Positions 53,606 through 63,379 of a stretch of DNA of 64,000 nucleotides are shown here, piece after piece; the first letter of the stretch is position 1, and each line of letters opens with the position of its first letter. The stretch comes from Candidatus Zixiibacteriota bacterium (lineage in GTDB: Bacteria > Zixibacteria > MSB-5A5 > SM23-73-2). The position numbers and the translations under genes were made by a program. The stretch covers positions 1-64,000 of the forward strand of contig JAUWYR010000007.1 in the NCBI GenBank assembly GCA_030615745.1. The letters are read 5' to 3'. Below the pieces are notes generated by a model. The model did no database searches. It was given only the letters and a program-made list of their open reading frames with translations, and was not told the origin of the DNA.

Positions 53606-55766
53606 CAGCTATTTTCCCCAAAGTCCCTTCCCCTTTTTTGACTTGAAGATAAAAAAGATATATCCCGGAAGCAACAAACTCACCAGCTTTATTCTTTAGG
53701 TCCCATTCCCATTCCCAGCCCACATCAGGCTCGATCTGCTTTACCAGCTCACCAGCCAGAGTATATATCTTTATTTTTTGAGCGCCCAAAGGGATGTTTT
53801 TAAATTTGACCGTATTTCCATCCATATAGGTAACAATAACCGGGTTAGGAAAAGAGACAACCTTTTTTTTGGGAGGAGTATATTTTGACAACCCATGTTC
53901 TGTTCCAATCCAGACCTCTTCATTTTTCTCAATCAGTATGCAGTTTATCTGATCAGAGACTAAATCTGAGTTGGAGGTATTGAAAACTAGAGTGAACTCC
54001 TCTTTATCACTTAAAATCCCTAAACCATTGTTAGTGCCAACCCACTTGTTATTATATTCATCCACTGCAATGAAATTCACCTTAAGACCAAGTTCTGGTG
54101 GATAGGCCACTTTGTCAAATTCCTCAAAATAGGGGTCGAATCTGACTAAACCATTGTTGGTTCCAACCCAAAGAATTCCCTCCTTGTCGAAAGTAGTGCA
54201 CCGTGCCTGGCCGGAAAGCTCTTCTGGGGTATAGCATTTCAGTGTATCGTCAAGTTTATTAGCCACAGTTCCTCTATAATTTAAATCGCACAGCCCGCTC
54301 CACCTGTGGCAGATAAAAAGATGTCCATCTGAGACATAAATTTTGTTGAAAACTGTATCCAAAAGCCCATCCTGTGTGGTAAAGACAGTCCATAAGGTCT
54401 CAGGATCATCCAAAGCTAAAAGCCCTCTTCCTTCCTCAGCTTGTTCATTTAGAAACCATTTTGTGTTATTTCCATCCACAGATATACCATTTACAACAAC
54501 AACACTATATCCAGCCGCATGTTTTAAAGGGCTGTTTTTATCATCATAATGAGACCAGAGTCCAGAAAAATCTCTCTTGTATAGGCCATCGCCCCATGTT
54601 CCCACCCACAAATTGTTTTTCTTATCCACCTCAAGTGAATGGATGTTCCGACCCCGCCTACCGAAGACCGAGTCTAACACATCTGAATAGGATCTCCAAC
54701 CCTCTGGACCAACAGATGATAATCCGTCGTTCCAGTTAGCGCACCAGAGCTTCCCGTCTGAGTCCTGTGCGATGTCCATAAAAATATTTCCTGAAGGTCC
54801 ATCTATTTCATAGTTTTTCCAGGTTGAACCATCAAAAAATGAAAGACCCTCTCCTGCTGTGCCGATCCAGATATGACCCTGTGAATCTAAATATAAACTC
54901 TTTACATTCAAACTGAGAAGGTTCTCAGAGGGAAAAGGCTCCCTTTTGTTTTCTTTATATACAAAAATTCCGTTGGCTGTAGCTGAATAAATTTGAGTCC
55001 CGAAAATTTTTAAATCATTTATAAAATGTTTTGTTACCCCAAGCGAGTCATCAACATTTATAAAGGTTGAATCGACTGAACTGAACTTCAAAAGTCCAAT
55101 AGGTGTGCCCAGAAAAATCTTTTCTTGTGCATAAAGGATTGTTTTAACGAAACCGATTTCAAAAGAAGTCCAGCTTTTCGGGTCCTGTAAGTTAAACTTA
55201 GAGACATCTTTTGGAGCAAAGGCTACCCCCTTATCTGTTCCCACCCACACTTCATCCTCTGTTAAGCAAATGCAGTTTACCGTATCAGGAGAGATAGTTC
55301 CAAATTTTTTATAGGTCTCCTTTACCTCCCCTTCGTTTTTCTCTATCAAAAAAAGGCTTACTCGATCACCAGAAGCAATCCATAATTTATCACCCTCCGG
55401 AACTATATCTCTTATTTTCAATTTCTGGCTCATAAAATCTTTGTATACTCTCCAAAAATTTTTGGTTGGGTTATATTTGGTTAAAGTCCCGTTTTTTCCA
55501 CCAAACCAGAAGTTTCCAGAAGTGTCAGAGCCTAAAGAAAAAAGGTAGTTGTCTCCTAAGCCCTCCACATTGGTGATTTTTTGGACTGAACCGGTGCCAG
55601 TATCAAGAATAGCTAAACCACCAAAAGTAGCACACCAAAGTTTCTCATTTTTCAGCGTAATCTCCCAAACATAGTTCATATCAGTGTAGGTTACCCATTC
55701 AGCTGAGAAAAGAGAGCGGGATAAGAATAAAAGATTTAGGATAAAAAATATAGTTTTTCTCATCAC
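53589..55766 (-). CDS. Exported two-component-type beta-propeller protein with FlgD-like tail
   Basis: 725 residues. A signal peptide (residues 1-21, FLSRSLFSA), then many propeller repeats of the histidine kinase sensor type: KLWCATFGGLAILD, NFWFGGKNGTLTKY, HIWIGTAGEGLSFFDG, NLWVGTWGDGLYKRD, ILWVGTNNGLVRFD, KWVGTNNGLGIL and EVWIGTEHGLSKY. No kinase or response domain follows. The last ~90 residues (SFPNPVIVTY, IKIYTLAGELVKQIEP, KAGEFVASGIYLFYLQVK) form a FlgD-like/T9SS-type C-terminal domain that elsewhere marks secreted or surface-anchored proteins. It overlaps the GNAT gene by 17 bp and starts 6 bp after lnt. Confidence 0.82.
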   Translation of the reverse strand: MMRKTIFFILNLLFLSRSLFSAEWVTYTDMNYVWEITLKNEKLWCATFGGLAILDTGTGSVQKITNVEGLGDNYLFSLGSDTSGNFWFGGKNGTLTKYNPTKNFWRVYKDFMSQKLKIRDIVPEGDKLWIASGDRVSLFLIEKNEGEVKETYKKFGTISPDTVNCICLTEDEVWVGTDKGVAFAPKDVSKFNLQDPKSWTSFEIGFVKTILYAQEKIFLGTPIGLLKFSSVDSTFINVDDSLGVTKHFINDLKIFGTQIYSATANGIFVYKENKREPFPSENLLSLNVKSLYLDSQGHIWIGTAGEGLSFFDGSTWKNYEIDGPSGNIFMDIAQDSDGKLWCANWNDGLSSVGPEGWRSYSDVLDSVFGRRGRNIHSLEVDKKNNLWVGTWGDGLYKRDFSGLWSHYDDKNSPLKHAAGYSVVVVNGISVDGNNTKWFLNEQAEEGRGLLALDDPETLWTVFTTQDGLLDTVFNKIYVSDGHLFICHRWSGLCDLNYRGTVANKLDDTLKCYTPEELSGQARCTTFDKEGILWVGTNNGLVRFDPYFEEFDKVAYPPELGLKVNFIAVDEYNNKWVGTNNGLGILSDKEEFTLVFNTSNSDLVSDQINCILIEKNEEVWIGTEHGLSKYTPPKKKVVSFPNPVIVTYMDGNTVKFKNIPLGAQKIKIYTLAGELVKQIEPDVGWEWEWDLKNKAGEFVASGIYLFYLQVKKGEGTLGKIAVVREQ

Positions 55767-55772
55767 AGTAAT

Positions 55773-57251
55773 TTATAACTTTTTCAAAAGAAATGAAAGT
55801 CCAAAAAACAAAATCGAGATAAAAAAGGAGCCTTTTCCAAAAAAATCGCCAAATTTTGTAAAGAAAGTTTTTGTTTTTTTCAAAGATATTTCATCCACCA
55901 CATTTTTTTGAACAAAAATTTTGGTTTTGCTGTAGGTTCTGCCATAAGGGTCAATAAACATCGATACCCCGGTGTTTGCGCACCTTGCTATCGAAATTCT
56001 GTTCTCGATCGCTCTGAAAACAGCTATCTGAGCATGCTGGAAAGGTCCCGGTGATTTTCCGAACCAGGCATCATTGGTTATATTCACTAAAAAATCTGCA
56101 CCTTTTCTAACAAAATTTCTCACTAAATCAGGGAAGACCGACTCAAAGCAGATAAGGCAGGCAAATTTTCCTTCAGGGTGGTTAAACATAACATACTCAG
56201 CTCCAGAAGAGAAATCTGCCTGACCCAGGCGAATCTCTCTCATAATATGAAGTCTATCTCTTAAAGGCATCCTTTCGCTGAAAGGAACTAAATGAAGCTT
56301 TGAGTAGATTTGAGGAAAATCACCATTGGGCTTAAAAAAGAAAGCTGAATTAAAGAAAATATATTCGCCCTCACCAACTGTTCTGTAATGATTAGCTCCG
56401 GTGAATATTGGCGTTTTCAAACTACAAGCCAAAAAATAGACTAAATTAAAGTATTTGGGGTCATATGCTAAATAGGTTGGAGCAGCTGTTTCTGGCCATA
56501 CAATAAGGTCAACATTTTCTTTAGCCACCTTTTTGCTCATCTCAGTATATATCTGGAAATTATAATCTAAAAATCTTGAGTCCCATTTCATCTCCGGGTC
56601 GATATTTCCCTGAAGCAATGCTATCCTGAATTCCCCTTTTTCAATCTTTTCGGGGATAACTTTGGTTCCGTAAAAATATGGGATTATTATAAACAAAAAG
56701 AAAAGAACAAAAGCTAAAGAGAGCTTCTTTTTGTAAGCGAAGTTTTTTACTCCAAAATATGCTAAAACGTTCAAACAGGCTACCCAGAAGGAGACACCAT
56801 AAGACCCGGTAAAAGATGCATACTGAATTAACTTCAGATAATAGCTCTGGGTATAGGCTAAATTAAGCCAGGGAAACCCTATCTCCAGAAGAGACCTTCC
56901 AAATTCCATACCCACCCACAAAAAAGGAAAAAAAAGGAAAGTTTTTTGTTTGGCTATCTTTTGAATCTGAGAATAGACTAAAAATAACACTGCGGTGTAA
57001 AATGACAATGCCAATATAGCCCCTACTGCTCCTGGGAGGGTGGCATAACCGATCCAGTATAAAAGAATGGAGTTTGATATTAGTCCGAAAATATAGCCTA
57101 ATTTAAAAGCATCGAAGTTTTTCTTACCCTCCAGAGCATAGATCAAAAAGACCCCAAAAAAGTAAGCTAAAAAGCCAAAGGGCAGGGGTGGAAAGGTGAG
57201 GGAGAAAAGAATTGCGGAGATTATGGTTAAAGTGTAGGGTTTTCTTTCCAT
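55773..57251 (-). CDS. lnt: Apolipoprotein N-acyltransferase
   Basis: 492 residues. It adds the third acyl chain to lipoproteins in the inner membrane. About six N-terminal membrane segments, then a carbon-nitrogen hydrolase domain with the catalytic triad Glu (LIVWPETAAP), Lys (YSKLHLVPFSE) and Cys (FACLICFESVFPD). NITNDAWFGKSPGPFQH is also typical. With lgt this predicts fully triacylated lipoproteins, a diderm trait. The C-terminal anchor helix is present. Confidence 0.94.
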   Translation of the reverse strand: MERKPYTLTIISAILFSLTFPPLPFGFLAYFFGVFLIYALEGKKNFDAFKLGYIFGLISNSILLYWIGYATLPGAVGAILALSFYTAVLFLVYSQIQKIAKQKTFLFFPFLWVGMEFGRSLLEIGFPWLNLAYTQSYYLKLIQYASFTGSYGVSFWVACLNVLAYFGVKNFAYKKKLSLAFVLFFLFIIIPYFYGTKVIPEKIEKGEFRIALLQGNIDPEMKWDSRFLDYNFQIYTEMSKKVAKENVDLIVWPETAAPTYLAYDPKYFNLVYFLACSLKTPIFTGANHYRTVGEGEYIFFNSAFFFKPNGDFPQIYSKLHLVPFSERMPLRDRLHIMREIRLGQADFSSGAEYVMFNHPEGKFACLICFESVFPDLVRNFVRKGADFLVNITNDAWFGKSPGPFQHAQIAVFRAIENRISIARCANTGVSMFIDPYGRTYSKTKIFVQKNVVDEISLKKTKTFFTKFGDFFGKGSFFISILFFGLSFLLKKL

Positions 57252-57329
57252 TCAAAATCAAGGTAAACTTAAAGGTTTATCGTCAAGATGTCGTCAAGAC
57301 TCTTCGAGCTTCGCACGCTCCAATGTTTT

Positions 57330-57420
57330 TTGGAGTGTAAAGCCCCGCCTGCGGCGAGATCTACGACTTCAGCTTTACCAAAAAGATTCATCTTAATAAA
57401 CCTAAAGGTTTATACTCCAA
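57330..57420. repeat. 91-bp palindrome of the GGAGTGTAAA family
   Basis: Outer arms TTGGAGTGT (57330-57338) and ATACTCCAA (57412-57420). Inner hairpins GTAAAGC...GCTTTAC and AAACCT-AAAGGTTT. The sequence to its left (57301-57323, CTTCGCACGCTCCAA) resembles the right arm of the 11477-11596 element, so two elements may be joined. It fills the gap upstream of lnt. Confidence 0.7.
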
Positions 57421-57482
57421 ATTTTATACGAGTTTTTTTCACTCCACAATTTACAGGATACCAACAAAACTTCTTTTAGAAT

Positions 57483-59003
57483 TCAGGTCCTCAGTGATTC
57501 TCCTTCCATCTGTTCAGGCTTTTTTATCTTAAGATACTCCAGAATCGTAGGTGCGACATCAGCTAATATTCCACCATCTTTAAGTCTTCCTTTGAAATCA
57601 TCATCCACTAATATGAAAGGGACAGGATTGGTTGTGTGAGCAGTGAAGACCTCACCTGTTTCTGGGTCTGTCATCTTCTCTGCATTTCCATGGTCTGAAC
57701 AAACCATACACACTCCTCCAACATCCTTCACCGCGGAGACCACCTTTCCCACACATTCATCAACTGTTTCAATCGCTTTGATTGCTGATTCCAAGACCCC
57801 GGTATGACCAACCATATCCGGATTAGCATAATTTAAAATTATAACACCATACTTTTTTGATTTTATCTCCGACCTCACCCTATCGGTGACTTCATAGGCG
57901 CTCATCTCTGGCTTTAAATCATAAGTGGGCACCTTAGGTGATGGAATCAATATTCTATCCTCTAAGGGAAATGGTTTTTCTTCTCCTCCATTGAAGAAAA
58001 AGGTGACATGAGCATATTTCTCTGTCTCTGCTATTCTCAGTTGCGGTATTTTATTTTCGGATAAGACCTCACCCAAGATCTTCTTTAATTTTATTGGCGC
58101 AAAGGCTACATCCGTGTTCAGATTTTTTTCGTAAAGGGTCATTGAGACTAAGTTTATGGTGAAATTTTCTTTTTTAAACTCGGAGAAGTTTTTGTCTGTA
58201 AAAGCTCTGGAAAGCTGGCGAGCTCTATCTGCCCTGAAATTGAAAAATATCCCAACATCACCCGGGTTTACCATCCCATCTTCAGACTTTTCATCGCTTC
58301 GGACAACAATGGGTTTAACGAATTCATCAGTTACCTTATTTTGGTAGGATTTTTTTAACGCAGCTAAAGGATCCGAGGTTTTTTCTCCTTCCCCACAGAC
58401 TATCGCTCGATAAGCTTTTTCAATCCTCTCCCACCTTTTATCCCTATCCATGGCATAGTATCTTCCCTCTATCGTTGATAGCCTTCCCACACCATATTCT
58501 TTAAATTTATCCAAAAGCTCTTTTATAAAACCTTCGCCTCCAGTTGGTGAGGTATCCCTCCCATCTAAGAAAGCATGAACCCAAACCTTTTCCAATCCAT
58601 TTTCCTTAGCTAACTTTAACAATGCATAAAGATGAACAGGTGAGCTGTGAACACATCCATCTGAGACCAGGCCCATAAGATGCAAATTAGAGTTTTTTGC
58701 TTTAGCCATCTCTATTGCTTTTAAAAGCGTTTTGTTTCTAAAAAAAGAGCCGTCCTTAATAGCTTTATAAATTCTTGTGATCTCCTGATAAACAATCCTT
58801 CCCGCACCCAAATTCAGATGACCAACCTCTGAGTTTCCCATCTGCCCCACGGGCAATCCAACATCCAAGCCAGAAGCACCTAAAAGGGTGTGGGGATAAT
58901 CTTTAAAAAGCTTATTTAGATTAGGTTTTTTAGCCAAATACACAGCATTGCTCTTTTTTTCATCTGAGATCCCGAAACCATCCATTATTAAAAGTAAAAT
59001 CAT
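57483..59003 (-). CDS. gpmI: 2,3-bisphosphoglycerate-independent phosphoglycerate mutase
   Basis: 506 residues. It interconverts 3- and 2-phosphoglycerate in glycolysis using two Mn ions. LLIMDGFGISDEKKSNAV, the phosphoserine region GLPVGQMGNSEVGHLNLGAG, FLDGRDTSPTGGEGF, GRYYAMDRDKRWER and CSDHGNAEKMTDPETG all fit the alkaline-phosphatase-like enzyme. Normal length. 8 bp after purM, on the same strand. Confidence 0.96.
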   Translation of the reverse strand: MILLLIMDGFGISDEKKSNAVYLAKKPNLNKLFKDYPHTLLGASGLDVGLPVGQMGNSEVGHLNLGAGRIVYQEITRIYKAIKDGSFFRNKTLLKAIEMAKAKNSNLHLMGLVSDGCVHSSPVHLYALLKLAKENGLEKVWVHAFLDGRDTSPTGGEGFIKELLDKFKEYGVGRLSTIEGRYYAMDRDKRWERIEKAYRAIVCGEGEKTSDPLAALKKSYQNKVTDEFVKPIVVRSDEKSEDGMVNPGDVGIFFNFRADRARQLSRAFTDKNFSEFKKENFTINLVSMTLYEKNLNTDVAFAPIKLKKILGEVLSENKIPQLRIAETEKYAHVTFFFNGGEEKPFPLEDRILIPSPKVPTYDLKPEMSAYEVTDRVRSEIKSKKYGVIILNYANPDMVGHTGVLESAIKAIETVDECVGKVVSAVKDVGGVCMVCSDHGNAEKMTDPETGEVFTAHTTNPVPFILVDDDFKGRLKDGGILADVAPTILEYLKIKKPEQMEGESLRT

Positions 59004-59011
59004 CTTTCTCC

Positions 59012-60046
59012 TTAACAGATAAGCTTTACCTCTTTTTTTCCAGAGATGACCTCGCCAATATGATAAACTTTCTCTTTTACTTTTTCTAAATTTCTTTTCA
59101 CTTTCTCTTTCTCTTCTCTCGATACTAAAAGCACCAATCCAATCCCCATATTGAAAACCTTATACATCTCCTCTCGGTTAATATTTCCTGTTTTTTGAAT
59201 AAATGAAAAAACAGAGTGCTTTGGCCAGGCTCTGGTATCGATTACAGCTTTTAACCCATCCGGTAAGATCCGAGAAAGATTGCCACCTATGCCTCCTCCA
59301 GTTATATGAGCCATCCCTTTGATCTCATATCTTTTTATTATATCAAAGATCGAAGGAGCATAACATCTATGTATTTTCAAAAGTTCTTTTCCTATAGTTG
59401 TCTTGAGTTCTTTAACATAATCTCCTACTTTATATCTTCCTATATCAAAGATAACCTTGCGTGCCAATGAATATCCGTTAGTATGAAGTCCATTCGATTT
59501 CAAACCCAATATCTGGTCTTTTGGCGAAATAGAGGAGCCATCGATTATTTTTCTCTTTTCTACCACACCAACTATAAAACCCACCAGATCATATTCCCCC
59601 TTATTATAAAATCCAGGCAACTCAGCCATCTCGCCACCTATAAGTGAGCAACCCACCTTTTTACATCCCTGGGATAAGCCAAAGATGATATCTTTTACCA
59701 CTTTTGGGTTTAATTTGCCTGCTCCAATATAATCCAAAAAAAACAAAGGCTTTGCTCCGTGAACCAAAATATCATTAACACAGTGATTCACTAAATCCTG
59801 ACCAACTGTGTTATGTTTATTCATCATAAAAGCGACCTTGAGCTTGGTTCCAACAGAGTCTGTGCTCGATATTAAAACAGGCTCTTTATGTCTTTTCTTA
59901 AAGGCATAAAATCCACCGAATTTTCCTAATTCAGATAAAACCTCAGGAGTGAAAGTAGATTTAGCTAAGGATTTGATCTTCTGTTTTGCAAGATCCGCTT
60001 TATTTATGTCAACACCAGAGTCTCTGTAGGTAATCTTCTGAGTCAT
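59012..60046 (-). CDS. purM: Phosphoribosylformylglycinamidine cyclo-ligase
   Basis: 344 residues. It makes aminoimidazole ribonucleotide (AIR), step five of purine synthesis. ITYRDSGVDINKADLAK at the start, STDSVGTKLKVAFMMNKH, VNDILVHGAKPLFFLDYIG, LIGGEMAELPGFY and HITGGGIGGNLSRILP. Full length. No other pur genes are in the window. Confidence 0.96.
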   Translation of the reverse strand: MTQKITYRDSGVDINKADLAKQKIKSLAKSTFTPEVLSELGKFGGFYAFKKRHKEPVLISSTDSVGTKLKVAFMMNKHNTVGQDLVNHCVNDILVHGAKPLFFLDYIGAGKLNPKVVKDIIFGLSQGCKKVGCSLIGGEMAELPGFYNKGEYDLVGFIVGVVEKRKIIDGSSISPKDQILGLKSNGLHTNGYSLARKVIFDIGRYKVGDYVKELKTTIGKELLKIHRCYAPSIFDIIKRYEIKGMAHITGGGIGGNLSRILPDGLKAVIDTRAWPKHSVFSFIQKTGNINREEMYKVFNMGIGLVLLVSREEKEKVKRNLEKVKEKVYHIGEVISGKKEVKLIC

Positions 60047-60074
60047 TCCATCGAGTAATTAGGTAAAATATGTT

Positions 60075-60746
60075 TTACAAAAGTCTCTGTCCATTGATCT
60101 CAAGCTCGAATTTCATCTTTAAAAATTCAGCTGCCCTGCGGCAGACCACCATCCTCGATAAAAATATCTCGAAATACTCCATCACCTGAGAGACAGAGGT
60201 ATCGATTTTAATCTCTAAAGATATAGTTTTTTTCTCAGGGTCCACTCGGAGAAAAGAGGATTTAGCAGCATAGTTCACCCGGTCGTGAATGTCCAGCCTT
60301 ATCATCTCTAAATTTCTCACCCGGGAGAAATGGACGTCTGATTTATCAGCTAAAATAACTGCAGCACAAATATCTGAGATAGGCTGACCATTCTTCTCAT
60401 CATGATTGCCGATAGCTGCTACCACCTCCATAACGTCGTCTATGGGCATCCTCATATCCAGCAAAATATTATATGCTATAATTGCACCGGTCTGTGCATG
60501 ATAATCTCTGTTGATCACATTACCTATGTCGTGAAGATAGGCGGATATAGCAGCTAAATTGGCTTCCCTTTCAGATTTTTTCAACCTCTGCATTATATTG
60601 TAAGCTATATTCGCAGAAAGAGTGGCGTGACGCTCTCCATGTTCGGTATATCCGATAACCCCTAAATACTCGTCCGTTTTGGCAATCAAAGATTTAACCT
60701 GAGGATTTTTCTTGAGTTCCTCTATGGTAACTATCTTATTTAGCAC
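60075..60746 (-). CDS. HD-domain metal-dependent phosphohydrolase-like protein
   Basis: 223 residues from GTG 60746, chosen because AGGAGG lies 8 bp before it; a TTG at 60764 would place the Shine-Dalgarno inside the gene. The HD superfamily pattern is clear: EHGERHATLSANIAY, AYLHDIGNVINRD (the HD pair), IGNHDEKNG and ILADKSDVHFSRVR. Such proteins hydrolyse phosphate esters or nucleotides; the substrate is unknown. The last ~80 residues form a non-HD region. It lies between purM and priA. Confidence 0.85.
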   Translation of the reverse strand: MLNKIVTIEELKKNPQVKSLIAKTDEYLGVIGYTEHGERHATLSANIAYNIMQRLKKSEREANLAAISAYLHDIGNVINRDYHAQTGAIIAYNILLDMRMPIDDVMEVVAAIGNHDEKNGQPISDICAAVILADKSDVHFSRVRNLEMIRLDIHDRVNYAAKSSFLRVDPEKKTISLEIKIDTSVSQVMEYFEIFLSRMVVCRRAAEFLKMKFELEINGQRLL

Positions 60747-60801
60747 CGCCCTATCCTCCTCCAAAATTTTTTATCCGAAGGATTCATAGAATAAGTCAAA
60801 T

Positions 60802-63297
60802 TTATACGATTTCCAGAGGGTCAACATTAACAGATATACGGATAGATTTTTTCCTTTTAAAGCTTCTGTCCTCAAAAGCAGACCTGAGCAATTTCAGAAT
60901 CTTTTTTAAGGACTTTGCCTTGACCAGAATCTGGTATCGGCTTTTACCTTTTAATCTGAACTTGAAAGCTAAAGCAGGTCCTAAAATCCTTTTTTCTGAG
61001 ATTTTTTCAGATATAAATCTTTTTTTAAGTATTTTTCCAAATGACTGGGAAACCTTTTTTACCTCAAGATGATTTTCACCTGAAAATTTAATCAATATTA
61101 GGTGGGTAAATGGAGGATAGTCGAGCTCCTCTCTGAGTTTGATCTCATTTGCAAAGAATTTTGAAAAGTTTTTCTCACTCACTGACTTTATTGCCCAATC
61201 AGAGGGATAATAAGTCTGGATAATTACCTCTCCATTCCTTTTTGCTTTTTCTATCATCTGGAAAAGGAGCTGAAAGGTCTTTTCCCTTGCTCTAAAATCG
61301 GGAAAATCAAGTCCGAAATCAGCTGAGATAACCCCTACCAAACTAATATCTGGAAGCTCAAGTGATTTTATTATCATCTGGGTGCCCAGAAGAAGGTCAA
61401 ATTTTTTTGCGTATGCATCAAGAGATTCGCCAAAATCTGATAAAGTTTTAAGATGTGAACTCTTGATGGTATCACTATCTATTCTTCCAAGCAGAATCTG
61501 AGGGTGATATTTTTTTATCTCCTCCTCAATTCTTTCAATTCCAACTCCCTTGTAGCTCAACTTAAAACTTTTGCAAGCTGGGCAAAGATTTTGTGGGCTT
61601 CCAATATATCCACAATAATGACATCTGAAAGACCTATCTGCAAGATGAAATGTTAAACTTATATCGCAATTGGGACATCTGAAAACATACCCGCAATCCT
61701 GACATTTCACCACTTTTGAAAAACCCCTCCTGTTCAAAAAAAGGATAACCTTCTGGTTTTTTTTAATATTTTCCTCAAGAAGTTGGCTTAATTTTTTTGA
61801 AAAATATCCGAAATTTCCTCCTTCCCTCTCTTTTCGCATATCCACTATTTTAACCTGGGGAAAAGACCTCATATAATCTTCTGTTTGTAATTGTAAAAGA
61901 GTGTATTTTTTCTTTTGAGCATTGAAAAAAGATTCGACGCTTGGGATAGCTGAGCCTAAGATAGCAACACAATTGTTGATTTTTGCCCGCATCACAGCAA
62001 CATCTCTTGCGTTATACCTTGGATTTTGGTCCTCCTGTTTAAAAGAGGGGTCGTGCTCATCGTCTACAACAATCAAACCTAAATTGGTGAGTGGAGCAAA
62101 AACAGCAGACCTTGGACCCACCACCACCCTCACCTCCCCATTTTTTATCCTTTCCCACTCAGTAAATCTTTCGCTTAAGGAAAGTTTTGAGTGGAGACAA
62201 CCTATATTTTTACCCAAATAGGATTTGAAAAAAAGTATGGTCTTTGGTGTTAGAGTTATCTCAGGAACTAAGACTAAAGCAGATTTACCTTTTTTTAAAA
62301 CCTCTTTTACTATCTTAAGATAAATCTTTGTTTTTTCAGATGTTCTGTCTCCGAATAGAAGAAAAACCTTATGGATATTCTGGTCTATCGCATCTTTGAT
62401 CTTCTCACAAACTTCTTTCTGAGAAGAATCTAAATCAAAATCTGTGGCAAAATCAAAGAGTTCTGGTCTTTTTGCGAATGCATCAAGAGATTTGTTTTCC
62501 TCCTTTAAGATAGCCTCCACAAGATTTTTTTCCTCTAATTTTTTTAAAATTCGATTGGTTGAATTAGAAGTCGTCTTTAATTCTTTTTGTGAAATTTCAC
62601 CCCCCTTTAGCAATATCTTAAGGCAGGATGCTTGTTTAGGAGCCTTTTTTTCAAGAACAGAGATTTTCTCTTCAAAATATTTAACTACATCTTCTAATCC
62701 ATCCGGTTTTTTTAAAACGTAAAATATCTCTTTTTTTATCCTTGCTTTAAACTTAGGAATCTTATCTCTTGATGCATACGCATAAAATAGGTGGATGAGT
62801 TTTTTTTCTTGCAAACTTTTTAAAGTATGATAGATTTTTTGTTCTTTTAATTTCTTTTTTAAGGAGGATACCGTCATCTGGTTTTTCTCTTCCAATAACT
62901 CTAAAATCTTTTTCTCTTTTAAAGAGACCTTTTCTGGTTTGATTTTATCTTTAGATGAGTTCAATTTAACCCACGATTTAGTCTGGGCAGAAAGTTGAGA
63001 AGGTAAAGTTGCTTTCAAGCACTCTCTTAGAGAGCAAAAATAATATTCAGAGACCCACTCACAAAGAGAAAGGATCTCTTTTGAAAAAACAGGCTCAAAC
63101 TCTAAAATAGAAACTATTGATTTTAACTTTTGAACATCGCTTTTAGAAGATATACCGACAACAAAGCCTGAAAGTGTTCTTTTCTCCAGAGGGACCAAAA
63201 CCCTCTGCCCCACCTTTATATCTTTTTCAAAAGATTCTGGGACAAGATAAGTTAAAGTCTTATCTAATCCCTTTGGAAAAACGATCTGCGCATACAT
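60802..63297 (-). CDS. priA: Primosomal protein PriA, helicase motifs degenerate
   Basis: 831 residues from ATG 63297. PriA restarts stalled replication forks. The N-terminal DNA-binding domain (LDKTLTYLVPESF, GQRVLVPLEKR) and the eight-Cys zinc region (CQDCGYVFRCPNCD, CHYCGYIG, CPACKSFK) are intact. The ATPase motifs are not: Walker A reads GDRTSEKT instead of GVTGSGKT (residues ~313-320), Walker B reads DDEH instead of DEEH, motif III reads GSAIPS instead of GSATPS, and the motif VI QVAGRAGR region reads QMIEKAKR. The protein is therefore probably unable to hydrolyse ATP, as known for actinobacterial PriA. The normal length and intact zinc region argue for a retained loading or structural role. 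Confidence 0.9.
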   Translation of the reverse strand: MYAQIVFPKGLDKTLTYLVPESFEKDIKVGQRVLVPLEKRTLSGFVVGISSKSDVQKLKSIVSILEFEPVFSKEILSLCEWVSEYYFCSLRECLKATLPSQLSAQTKSWVKLNSSKDKIKPEKVSLKEKKILELLEEKNQMTVSSLKKKLKEQKIYHTLKSLQEKKLIHLFYAYASRDKIPKFKARIKKEIFYVLKKPDGLEDVVKYFEEKISVLEKKAPKQASCLKILLKGGEISQKELKTTSNSTNRILKKLEEKNLVEAILKEENKSLDAFAKRPELFDFATDFDLDSSQKEVCEKIKDAIDQNIHKVFLLFGDRTSEKTKIYLKIVKEVLKKGKSALVLVPEITLTPKTILFFKSYLGKNIGCLHSKLSLSERFTEWERIKNGEVRVVVGPRSAVFAPLTNLGLIVVDDEHDPSFKQEDQNPRYNARDVAVMRAKINNCVAILGSAIPSVESFFNAQKKKYTLLQLQTEDYMRSFPQVKIVDMRKEREGGNFGYFSKKLSQLLEENIKKNQKVILFLNRRGFSKVVKCQDCGYVFRCPNCDISLTFHLADRSFRCHYCGYIGSPQNLCPACKSFKLSYKGVGIERIEEEIKKYHPQILLGRIDSDTIKSSHLKTLSDFGESLDAYAKKFDLLLGTQMIIKSLELPDISLVGVISADFGLDFPDFRAREKTFQLLFQMIEKAKRNGEVIIQTYYPSDWAIKSVSEKNFSKFFANEIKLREELDYPPFTHLILIKFSGENHLEVKKVSQSFGKILKKRFISEKISEKRILGPALAFKFRLKGKSRYQILVKAKSLKKILKLLRSAFEDRSFKRKKSIRISVNVDPLEIV

Positions 63298-63326
63298 ATT
63301 CGTATGAATGCTACCCAAAGAAATAA

Positions 63327-63354
63327 AAAGGCAGCTTAAAGCTTTGCTGCCTTT
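63327..63354 (-). terminator. Terminator between the TPR gene and priA
   Basis: AAAGGCAGC/GCTGCCTTT, a perfect 9-bp stem, followed on the minus strand by TTTTTATTT. It lies 25 bp after the TPR gene stop codon, so priA probably has its own promoter. Confidence 0.8.
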
Positions 63355-63379
63355 CAGTTTTTAAATTTAATCAAAATAA

